This document shows, one piece after another, positions 22,911 to 32,886 of a stretch of DNA of 64,000 nt. Source of the DNA: Larix kaempferi (Eukaryota; Streptophyta; Pinopsida; Pinales; Pinaceae). Both the position numbers and the translations under genes were made by a program. Where the stretch lies: the NCBI GenBank assembly GCA_027924585.1, contig BSBM01000877.1, positions 7,193,501 through 7,257,500 of the forward strand. Direction: 5' to 3'. Under the pieces are notes generated by a model. The model was not told the origin of the DNA, did not search any database, and saw only the letters and a program-made list of their open reading frames with translations. Positions within the stretch are counted from its first letter, which is position 1, and each line of letters starts with the position of its first letter.

Positions 22911-24130
22911 AAGGTATTTGATGATGATCCACAAATATTAGACTTTCTCATATCCCAGGACACTTTTCAAGATGACACAATAGATGAGGCTGAGCATGAG
23001 AAGACTTTGTCTGATCCTTCCAACCTTATCCCTAAATTAGTTATCAACCTGGAGAAATTTTATGATTTGCAAGATAAGTTCAAGAAAAAGACAAACTGCA
23101 AGACCTAGGGTTCATCCCTCAATTATGAGCTAGTCAACCTAGGGATTGAACAGAACCCTTGTTTCATCAATCTAGGGGTTGATTGCTCTATTGAGGAGAA
23201 GAGGGGTTTTATCAAACTCTACAAGGAGTTCAAGTATGTCTTTGCATGAACATACGATGAACTCAAGAATTTTGACACCAATATCATGCACCATAATATA
23301 CCAATGAAACAAGAAGTAAAACCTTATCAACAGAGGTTAAGGAAGATGCACCCCAGTCTGGAACCCTCTGTCAAGAAAGAGCTCGAGAAGCTATTGGAAG
23401 CAAGAATTACATTTCCTATCAGGCATACACAATGGATTTCCAACCTAGTACCTGTTTGGAAGAAGAATGGGGAAATTAGACTCTGCGTTGATTTCATAAA
23501 CTTAAATAGAGCTTCCGAAAAGGACAAATACCCTATTCCACCAATGGAGCAGATTCTACAGAAGGTAGCAGGGTTTGAGATGTTTTCTCTCCTTGATGGA
23601 TTCTCACGATATAACCAAGTCCTAGTTTCCCTTGATGATCAACTAAAAACAACTTTTAGGACCCCTTGGGGAACCTTTGCCTACAGTCGAATGCCTTTTG
23701 GGATGATAAATGCTGGTGCTACATTTTAGAGAGCCATGGATATATCTTTCAGGGGTTTGTTGCAAAATTCTGTCGTTGTATATTTAGATGATGTTACTCT
23801 TTATTCCAAAAAACGACATGAAAATTTGTTTGCTTTGACATAGGTTTTTGAATGCTGCAGAAGATATGGAATCTCATTGAACCCGAAAAAAATCGATCTT
23901 TGCAGTCATTGAAGGTAAGTTGTTAGGTTCTATTGTTTCGAAAGAAGGCATGATTATCGATCCAGAGTGCACAGAAGCCATTTTGAAGATCGGCCTACCT
24001 AGTTCACGTAAGTCCATGCAATCGTTTCTTGGTAAGTTTAATTTTGTTCGTAGATTTGTTCCGAATTTTTCTCAAATTGTTAAGCCATTACAGTAATTGG
24101 TTAAAAAAGATGCCCAGTTTAAATGGTCCG
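22911..24130 (+). pseudogene. Reverse transcriptase of E3
   Basis: Key blocks: LEKLLEARITFPI, NLVPVWKKNGEIRLCVDFIN, FSLLDGFSRYNQVLVS, TPWGTFAYSRMPFGMINAGA and the active site VVVYLDDVTLYS (about 23775). Stops replace Trp (near 23248) and Gln (near 23727 and 23841) at positions where those residues are usual. A 1-nt gain in an A-run at about 23887 shifts the frame; the thumb follows as IVSKEGMIIDPECTEAI and 'SFLGKFNFVRRFVPNFSQIV'. It would copy the element RNA into DNA. Confidence 0.85.
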
Positions 24131-24620
24131 AAGAACAAAGAAATGCCTTTGTTGAAATCCGGAGAGTCATAGAATAAGCCCTCGCTCTGATGTCTCCAAA
24201 TTTCAGCAAAGATTTTATTATGTACACGTTTGCTACTGACTTCTCCTATGAAACTGTCTTGACACAGAAACATGATAATGATGCTGAGATCCCTATTTCA
24301 TTCATGAGCTCCACTTTCAAAGGAGCAGAACTCAATTACTCCCAGATTGACAAACAAGCTTACGCGGTCTATAAATCTGTGAAACATTTTAGACCATATT
24401 TATTAAAATATCAGAATAAATTCATAGTTCCTTATGCAACCATCAGAAATGTACTAGTTCAGAAAGAATTAGGGGAAAAGAGAGCCCACTGGATGACATC
24501 CTTGCAAGAATACGATTTGGAGATCAGACCAACAAATATTGTGAAAGGCCAAGGCTTGTGTCTGCTAACCGCCCAATCCTATGATCCTGTAAAACAACAT
24601 ATTGAGTGGGAACAAGAGGA
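24131..24620 (+). pseudogene. RNase H of E3 (native Ty3/gypsy type)
   Basis: Open from 24190: TFATDFSYETVLTQKHDND, FMSSTFKGAELNYSQIDKQA (Glu), FRPYLLKYQNKFIVPY and MTSLQEYDLEIRPTNIVKGQ. This is the usual RNase H that follows RT, so E3 carries two RNase H domains on either side of RT. Confidence 0.8.
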
Positions 24621-24759
24621 GAGTACGACAACAGGTATTGTTAATGTTATCACAACTCAAGCATCCGAATGGTATGATGACATTAAATTCTTCCTTACCC
24701 ATGGGTTTTCTCTTGAAACCCCTGACTTTAAAAAACGCAGAGCTTTAAGTTTGAAATCT

Positions 24760-25924
24760 ACACCATATCAATTCATATATGGCATTGTATTTAGGAAGAA
24801 TTATGATGGTGTTTTTCTCAAATGTTTAGACAAGGAAGAAACTGATAATATTCTTTTGCAATTTCATGCAGGACCTGTGGGAGGGAACTTCTCAGGAGAT
24901 ACCACTATACATATGATCCTCAAGGTAGGATACTACTGGCCTAATTTGTTCAAAGATGCATATTCATATGTCAGAAGATGTGAAGCATTCTAGAAGTGTG
25001 TTGGGAAAGTAAAAAAACCTGCCTTTCCTTTGCAGCCAGTGACTGTTCAATTTCCATTTCAGCAATGGGGACTAGATTTTGTTGGACCCATCAACCCTGC
25101 TTCCTCCTTGCAGCACAAGTATATCTTGACAACTACAGACTACTTTACCAGATGGGTAGAGGCAGTCCCCCTCAGACAATGTAACACAAACAAAGTGATA
25201 TCATTCCTTGAAATCCAAATAGTCACTAGGTTTGGTGCTCCTGAATTTTTAGTATTTGACAATGCATCTTATTTTTCCTCCATTGATCTTACACAGTATG
25301 CCCTTGAAAAATGGATAAAGTTGAAGTTTTCTGCCAATTATTATCCACAAAAGAATGGACTAGCAGAGTCTTCCAACAAAAACTTGATAAATATCTTAAA
25401 GAAGACGGTTTCTACTCACCATAAATATTGGCATACCCAGTTATACAATGCTCTTTGGGAAAACCGGGTCACCCCAAAGGCAGCCATAGCAAATTACCCT
25501 TACTATTTAGTTTATGGTAAGGAGGCCATATTGCCATCCAACCTCATGATTCCTTCACTGTAGTTAACACAATCCATACAAGAGGATGATTCTTCTCCAC
25601 TCCAACACAGAATTGATATGTTACTCAAGCTAGAAGAAGACAGGGAGAAGTCCAAAAACAAGCTTTATCAACATCAGCAGTTGGTCAAGAGGTGGTTTGA
25701 CGAGAAGTACTCATCTGACAAGGAGTTTACTGTGGGGGACTTAGTGTTGAAGTGGGATACACAACACAAGGTAAGAATGGTTACACTAAGTTCCAACGCC
25801 TTTGGCTAGGTCCATTCATTGTTATAGAAAAGATTGGTCCTAGTACTGCCTGGTTGCAAACACTGGAGCATATCATAGACCCCTACGTAGTGAATGTGCA
25901 ATTGCTTAAAAATTATTTTGTTTG
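24760..25924 (+). pseudogene. Integrase of E3
   Basis: The zinc-binding part reads FHAGPVGGNFSGDTTIH...GYYWPNLF...CEAF, with Asn where the second zinc His (GGHF) is usual. The core from 25030 has LDFVGP (Asp), FLVFDNASYF (Asp) and NGLAESSNKNL (Glu), then YPYYLVYGKEAILPSNL. The C-terminal segment KEFTVGDLVLKWDTQHK shifts frame near 25775; the conserved tail (FQRLWLGPFIV, LLKNYFV) continues to 25924. Confidence 0.85.
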
Positions 25925-28088
25925 ATTGAGTTGATTCACTTATTGTACATAAAGTGTGGTTTGTTTGCTTTTTTTGCTTTATTTTCATTTTGATTTCTCT
26001 TTTGTACATTGGTTTTATTTTTGAATAATGCCCACACCTTTTGGCAAAGGCTATTGATCAGTATGTCTTAGGATAATTTAAGTCTGAAGTTCTAAGGTAA
26101 ACAATGTCATCTTTTATTCCTCTTAGCTTGTAGTTGAAAATATTTTTCATGAAAGTAAAACAGTCAGTATTTGCAAAGCCTTGATTGATACATTCCCACC
26201 TTAATCAAATATCTTTATGGATGTGTTATTTGATTAATTGAAGTTGAAGAAGCAATTAGTTTTTCTTACCTTATGTTTCATTAGTGAATGGAAGCATATA
26301 TTCATAGCCTTGTTAGCCTTACCTATTCTGGATCCCATTATGATCACCTTGAACATAATTTACTTTAATAATTATAGATTACAAGGTGGGGGGTCTTATT
26401 ACAAGCCATCCCATTATGTTCATAGATGTTTAAGTGGAATGAAATCTCCACATCAAGCCACCAAACTTGGGGGATGACTTTCAGCTATTGCTGGAAGGTG
26501 GAAGATCCTATCACGGGTCGGTCCATTCATGATATGCAAAACATCGGTGAGTATAACACTGCTGTCATATGGTCACCAAGCCATGGTAGTGTCTTGTAAG
26601 CTATGCACTAATAGATTTGGTTTTCCTTTCTAAGACACTTTGTTGTATATAAGGATAAGGGGGGTCTTATTACAAGCCATCCCCACCATGATCATGGGTT
26701 TTATTTTGGACTGAAATTACCACTTATGGTCCCCAAGCCATGGTAATTGCTTTTAGTGTCAAAGCTAAAAGACACGGAGTCTCTTTACCGAGCTACCTTG
26801 TTCAATTTCCAAATCAGGTCTGTGAATGGTGTTGCCAATATCTGATCACCAAGTCAGGGCAATGGCCTTGTATCAACAAATGTCTTGTTTGTATATTTTC
26901 ATTCTGTTTTGAAAAGAAAAAAAAAGAAGAGAAGAAAAGAAAAGGAAAAGGAAATGTATATATTGTGAGTGATATGTTTGTACATAAGTAAATAATTAAT
27001 AAAGTCAAGGTGATTAAAGATTTGGAAACCCATAATGGCTCTAGGTTTGTTCTAAGGCTCATCATAAATTGCCTTCCCATGACTGCATAATGGTACAGGA
27101 TTTCTATTTACTTCTAAGACTGCTTTGTCATATGAACATCATCATTAATTGGTTCTGGAAGGGGATATATCAATCATATGACTAACTTTTTTATTTTGAT
27201 TAAGTTTTATGAGAACATTTTGTAAATTATAGGTTAAAATATCAAGGTTGCTGACATGTCTTCCTTGTAATTACAGATTTAATTTTTAGAGATAACTGGT
27301 TCTTCCCAGCCAGTCGCCATTTCTTGTAGGTACAACAGATCCCATGTTTTCTAGAAAACATACCCATATTTTTATATGCAAAGAAAATGATCAAGTTCCT
27401 TGGTCATTTTGGGGTTTTTTATAATGCTTTCATCGCTTTGCTTTGATTTGATTAAGTTAAGTGGTTTTCCCTTTCAAAATTTCATTAATTTTTGTGTATT
27501 TTTTGTGAATTGCGGAATAACAGTTTTTTCCAAAAAAGGTCAATAGGTTTCCGCAATTCTGCAATTCTGCACCCGCAATGTAGATTGCGGAAAATTCATT
27601 TTTCAGTTGTGAAATACTTGCTTTCCGCAATCCGAAACCCGCAATTGTGGATTGCAGGAAATATTTTTAATTTTATTTGTGCGCTTTTCATTTCCGCAAC
27701 CCGTAACCCGCAACTGCAGATTGTGGATTGTGGATAGGGTTTGAATAATGTGTTTGTGTCTTGCATTTCCACAACCCGCAACCTGCAATGGCGAATTGCG
27801 GATTGTGGGATGGTATTTTTATCATATTGTGTGGTTTGTATTCCCGCAGCCCGCAACCCGCAATTGCGGATTGCGGATTGGGAAAAGAATGCATATAATT
27901 GCAAAATAAACCTCCCACATTTTTCTTCCGAAGCTTGCATGTTTAATCTTGATCATTGATTTGCCTCGATCCTGCAGTTGATATTGGATTGTTTTGTTTT
28001 CGATAATCATTTCGGTTCTCCTTTTTTCTTCACCATTTTTTATTTGCAATCAGATTTTTAAACTGCGATTTTCACCTGCGGCCACTTA
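25925..28088 (+). other. 3' non-coding region of E3 with tandem repeats
   Basis: No gene is visible. 26390-26880 contains three or four degenerate copies of a unit of about 140 bp ('ggtcttattacaagccatcc', then 'ccaagccatggtaattgc'). A 45-nt purine-only run lies at 26911-26955. The hairpin array is at 27548-27890. Tandem repeats in this position are known for Tat/Ogre elements and can seed satellite DNA. Confidence 0.75.
27548..27890 (+). repeat. Five ~74-bp tandem units, each a GC-rich hairpin
   Basis: Units start at 27548, 27622, 27691, 27766 and 27841 with TTTCCGCAA or a close variant. In each, CCGCAACCCGCAATT is followed by its near-complement GCGGATTGCGG, so the unit folds on itself. The linkers (for example atttttaattttatttgtg) vary freely while the stem is kept. 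The last unit is almost a perfect palindrome. Confidence 0.85.
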
Positions 28089-29836
28089 TGAACTGATAAT
28101 CATTGATTCAACTAATTTTTAATTGATCAAGTGTTAAGATTTGACATTAATCATATGTGAATTATTGCAATCTTATCCTGTCTTAATCCAATCCTTGTCG
28201 ACGCATGTTCTGCATTATTTCAATATAGACATGATAATTGCAAGTTTCAGACCGTAAGTTTTTAAGTATGCCAATTCATTACGCTCAGCCATTCCTGGAA
28301 TCTTGATTGTTTTCTTTTTAAATTACAGATGTTCGTCATACTGTAATGAGAGAAGTATTCTTGGTTAATTTTCACAAGTTTTCCTTCTGACAATTATTTT
28401 GTGAGCAATATGCAGAGAGATTATAAATCTTTGGTCAGGTTTTGTGAAGAGAAAGAACTTCAGCCTCTTCTATATCAAGAACCTGTGTCGCCACCTTTTG
28501 ATGCAAGTGTTCCTGATGAAAGCAGTGGTAGTGAAGAAGAACCTAAGATTCAATCCATCTATAGACATCTCCCTCAGAAGAATAGAAGGAAGATCACTGA
28601 AAATCTAGCTGATCGAGACAATACTATTATCCAAGATTTTATAATCAGTGAAGTACCTATCACTCCATTAATCCCTTTGAAGGAGGAACAAGTGGTTGAC
28701 TTTTCAGTTTTCAAGAACATTGTTGATCATCATAAATCTTCTAAGAAATATTTTCAAGATCCCTTACTATCCGTCACAGACAGCTAGTAGTATGTGGTTA
28801 ACCTTCATAGTTTGTTACGGGATGTTTCCCGAAATTATGTGATGAGCATCTTTTGAAAATTTTGTGAACATTCAGCATGAACCACTCTCTACGATGATAT
28901 GATTAGAATAGCCTGATTTTGTGAATCCTTGTTTTCATGGGAAAGCTATCCTCTGTAACCATTTTTGTAATTATTATTTAAAGGGATAGAAGTCTTATGG
29001 AGATGTATTTTTTGGGGAAGATAATCGCCAGAGAAGGACGGGAGAAACACTGTTTCACTTGTGATTATGTAATTTTTTGCAGACTAATGAATCAAAGTTA
29101 GTTTGTTTCGTCATCTTCTTTGTTTATGCTATCAATTTTCTTTGATGATGTCTGATTTCTTCACCTTAATTATCAATGAATACTGTTGATTTTGCATCCA
29201 ATCATTAATGCATTGATCTTTGAGTTGGATTTTTCTTAATTCATGATCCATTTGTATTTATGTTTTAATTGAATTTCTTTGATTAAAATCTTTATCTATT
29301 TCTGCAAATGATCCACAAAAAATATTAAATCAAATAATTCAAGTTAATTTTTCAATTATCATAAGAGTTACATGGTATCTTGGACATGCTTGATCTTTAA
29401 ACTATTATTAGTAATTTTCACTGCTTGAGCGTACTATGAAGTAGTAAGTAAATGATCTAGTTTTGCATTTCTGTTAAATTGGTGAAATGACTTATTAGAA
29501 CTCAAACTAAGTTACCTTGCACACAATCAATACACTCCCTTTAGATTAGATTTGACTTAGTTTAGATTTCCCTTTAAGGTAGAGTTGTATTAGGTTTAGA
29601 TCCACTCTAGAATATGACACTTTGATCTTCCTTCTTACAAAGACATATCCTTCTTGGATCAAACCCCATAAGTGCCAGCAGAGGCCTTTGTATCCGTGGG
29701 ATTTAACTACACCAAACAGGCTGGGGATAGAACTGTTCTTGCGTAGGACCTTTTGAATCCTTTCAGTCAGGGTTTTCACCCTCTGTTGTTAGCCTTAGAA
29801 CCCATTCCGGAAACCTACATATCTGAGGCTTCAACA
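28089..29836 (+). mobile_element. 3' LTR of E3
   Basis: Matches 18129-19875 end to end. The flanks diverge at once on both sides. Confidence 0.85.
28410..28787 (+). CDS. LTR-encoded ORF, intact copy (125 aa)
   Basis: Starts at ATG 28410 (MQRDYKSLVRFCEEKELQPL) and ends at TAG 28785. It has an acidic stretch DESSGSEEEP (residues about 33-45), a basic cluster QKNRRKITENL that is more basic in the 5' copy (KKRRKITKKP, possible nuclear signal), and a C-terminal part rich in Lys/Asp with KEEQVVDFSVFKNIVDHHKS. It has no membrane segment. Downstream in frame, beyond the stop, more coding-like sequence follows (NLHSLLRDVSRNYVMSIFEN; the 3' copy is shifted by one base there). I know no family for it. 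Its presence in the LTR means both element ends carry it. It could be an accessory protein or a captured host exon. Confidence 0.5.
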   Translation: MQRDYKSLVRFCEEKELQPLLYQEPVSPPFDASVPDESSGSEEEPKIQSIYRHLPQKNRRKITENLADRDNTIIQDFIISEVPITPLIPLKEEQVVDFSVFKNIVDHHKSSKKYFQDPLLSVTDS

Positions 29837-30579
29837 ACCCTCAATATAGATTGATTCTCCTTTCTTATGATCATTGTATTTTAGTTGTATGTAATTTGCA
29901 GCTACACCATATCTGCACATACACTTTCTTTTTATATTTGACTATTTGTATCCAATCTATGTAGTTGTAACATAGTTTGACATACATCAATTTAGTTAAT
30001 CTGCCGTCACAGACCTTTATTCCATCCATGGAAAATATCCCCAAACCATGTAACAACGATGGAGCAATGTGGTATATCCTCTACTTGACACAAAAATCAA
30101 TGTTTATTTGAGGAATATATTTGGGTACCCATTGTTTCATTATATGTTTGTACCTCAAGGGAAGCTTGATGCCGCCTATGCTCTCATCAACATATGAACA
30201 TGACCCCCCTTTAGCAAGAAAAATTTGAAGTCTCTATTGAACTTTATTATGATCTTTTCACCTCTAGTTTCTTTTCACTTATTAGATCTACTAGATGTCT
30301 ACTTTTCCTCTTTTCTACCTAAACTTGCCTCACTCGATGAATATAAATATGACAAATACCTATTCAATTGTACATCCTATAACTCTCCATCAAATCAGTG
30401 TTATAGTTACCAAGTTTCATAAGGTCTTTCATGAAACATATTTAAGAAACCACAAGATCATAATTGAAGACACAATCTCATAAAGGTTCCACATAAAACA
30501 TAATTTAATATTAAGATGTCTTAAGGTGAGGGTTACACATAACACATAATGATGGGTAAGTTACCATAATGAAGGGGGG
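29837..30579. other. Spacer between E3 and copia LTR
   Basis: AT-rich. One short exon-like stretch at 30108-30190 (plus) reads NIFGYPLFHYMFVPQGKLDA and ends in TGA, preceded by an AG acceptor-like site; unrecognised. A minus open stretch at 29871-30056 has no known domain. A polypurine tract (GAAGGGGGG, 30571-30579) lies at its right end. Confidence 0.4.
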
Positions 30580-30950
30580 TGCTAGGAGAAGAGGGCATCT
30601 CAACAGAACTCAACCAGATTTGATGTTAAGCCCTAAATATTGGCACATTTCCCCTTATGTAGTGGCAAATTACCCCCTTTATTATTGTGCATTACATATT
30701 ATCGATGTCAGCTTGGGTTTATTAGTTGTTATTGTACCCCTTTGTCTCATATATATAGGAAGGAGACCTTTTCATTTTAGTCATAATTTTATCTTGTCTT
30801 GCCTTATGTACTTAGTACATTGTGTAAGGAGGTTCCTCCCTCAAAGAGGATTGTTATTCATCTCAGTTCTTCATTATTAAGTCATGGATTACATTCTTTT
30901 GTTCTATTTCTGCTATTTTTATGCTATATTGTGGACTTAGTTGCATAACA
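30580..30950 (+). mobile_element. Copia-type LTR
   Basis: Starts TGCTAGGAGAAGAGGG after a polypurine tract and ends TTGCATAACA. It is followed by TTTGGTATAATATC, a decayed form of the tRNA-Met primer site, and by TTTCCTTGGCAC, common in copia leaders. TATATATA lies near 30753. No second LTR is visible in the window. Confidence 0.6.
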
Positions 30951-32064
30951 TTTGGTATAATATCTCTTTCCTTGGCACTGGATTCTTCAAAACTATTCAT
31001 CATGGAATTTTCACTATCATTTTTTCTGCAAGGATTCATAAAATGATATTTAAAACCCATATCCAAAACAGGCCTAGATATCCATGTTCCAATTTTTAGA
31101 TCCTGATATCATACAAGTTCGGATATATTCACCTCGAAAGCAAGGTTTTTTTACTAGTAAAAAAACTAGTCTAAAACAGGTGTTCTGGGGAAAAAGGTCA
31201 TATCTGGGGTATGCAAGATCCAAATTGAGTGAGACCTATTGAATCATAAATAATACGGACCACAATATCTTTGGTAGGTTTTTCAACCTCAGATACAAAA
31301 TATTGGACACGTGGTAAACCCTACAAGTTCTCTCTTTTGAAAATACCTAAAATAAGAAGTGTTGAGAGATTCGCAATAACTTCTTATTGGTACATCAGAA
31401 TTAGGTTAGAACTATGGAATTGAAAAAATGACACATCAGGATACATCAGGTTGAATTTTCATACCCAGAGGAGCAGAAAATTCAAATTAAATCAGTTACA
31501 AGTCATCCATAAAACAATCTTCCAATCAGGGTTTGAAAAAGGTATGCCATTTTAAATTTGAATAGCTTTGAGTAAAAGGATATAATCTTGGTGAAAACTA
31601 GGGTGTGATGTCTATTTATATTGTTCAAAATTCCACCAAAAGGAAGTGTAAAATATCACACTCCCCTCAAACCACAAGAGGATCCATCCCCGACTTACGA
31701 TGAAAGGGAAGACATATCTTTTCAAGTGTCCCAGTTTGAAGATATGATTAAAGGGGCTGTGAAAAAATTTGATTTAGTTAATTTAGAGGAGAAGTTGAAT
31801 AAAATGTGTTAGCACTAGTTTTGGGTTGATAAGTCAAGAAGGGTTAGAGCCTTGCAAATGAAGAATAAAACCCCAAAAATTCTTAATCCAGTATGATCTA
31901 GAAGGCATGCTAAGAAATTTATGGGTTATTAGAAGTGTTTTCCTAGGACCGAAATGGAGAAAATTGAAACTTCTAAGTAGCTTTGCAAATGGGGTTAGAA
32001 TGTGAAAATATGCTCGAGGTGATGTGTGGATAGGAATGGATAGAGCAGATATATGGTAGCGGAG
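30951..32064. other. Decayed sequence between copia LTR and E4
   Basis: Probably remnant copia leader at the left. It holds a perfect 22-bp palindrome at 31145-31166 (GTTTTTTTACTAGT and its mirror). An open stretch 31621-31812 has no known domain. Nothing else can be supported. Confidence 0.35.
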
Positions 32065-32886
32065 TGTTAACAATCAAATTAACACCCCTAGTCGTGTGAC
32101 AAAAGAAGCACATTTTTACTATGCGCCCGCAACATGAAGACAGAACACAAGTACATTCAGAGACAAATCCTCTCTGATCTAATCACTTTTCCCATAAATG
32201 GAAGGATTAGGTGAAGAAAGTAAAAAATTAAGAGACCAAGTTCAGTAAATGAACCACTCACCAAAGGTCCGAAACTAAGATACACTAATAAAAAAGTGAA
32301 GATGAATGCATTAAAGTGCATTAATTGTACTTAAAGTATGTTAAGTTGTGTAAAAAAGCCTAAAAACTATGGAAAAGTGGGTTTTTGAGCAAAAATAATA
32401 AAAAAACATGAAAAGGGACAATCCCACATTGAAAAGAGAAACTTGAGAGCACACTTCCCAATGCTATATAAGAAAGGCATTTGGGGCATTGTAAAGGGAG
32501 AAAGGAAGAGCAAAGGCATGCTGGAGAGATTCTAAAGGAGGAAGAAAAGCTCAATTTCTTCAAAAGCAAGGGTGAAGGAAGGAAAGCTCATGGCAAGGGA
32601 GGAGGGATTCACACCAATATACATGGTAAGGATGTACCTCTTCATTGTTTTAATATGAAATGATTCAAGTTTGTTCCATTTGAGAGTTTGAAGTTTGCTT
32701 ATCATGTATGATTTTAATTCTCAAATTGCTTTAGATCTCAACGAATTGGTGTGAATGAATGTAGATATTAAGAAACTTGTAATAATCATGTTCATTTGCT
32801 GACAAAGAAGATCACCACTTCTTAGTAAGATAGATTGATGATTACAGATCCAAATCCCTACTAGAAAAATACTTCATCTATTATTA
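32065..32886 (+). mobile_element. 5' LTR of E4
   Basis: TGTTAACAATCAAATT to CATCTATTATTA. It has TATATAAG near 32464. It equals 40865-41686 in length and matches it closely. GATTGGCAACCACACGGC follows, a possible primer site. Confidence 0.85.

Larger units (their letters stand above)
18129..29836 (+). mobile_element. E3: complete Tat-type Ty3/gypsy element with internal aRNH
   Basis: Two LTRs of 1747 and 1748 bp enclose gag, protease, aRNH, RT, RNase H and integrase in that order, then a 2.1 kb 3' region with tandem repeats. The coding part is one long frame interrupted by about a dozen stops and two frameshifts (near 23887 and 25775). Flanks (AATTA before, ACCCT after) do not match as a target duplication. 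Neither a clear primer site nor a clear polypurine tract is visible, so ends are defined by where the two LTRs stop matching. Confidence 0.85.

Noticed and set aside
26911-26955. Purine-only run as the polypurine tract of E3
   Set aside because: It lies more than 1.1 kb before the 3' LTR; a priming tract should touch the LTR.
27548-27890. CRISPR-like array of direct repeats and spacers
   Set aside because: The repeats are variable, the linkers are short AT-rich copies of one another, and the setting is the 3' region of a plant retrotransposon.
27596-27940. Overlapping minus-strand readings rich in NPQSAIAGCGLR-like repeats
   Set aside because: They are translations of the hairpin array in several frames, not proteins.
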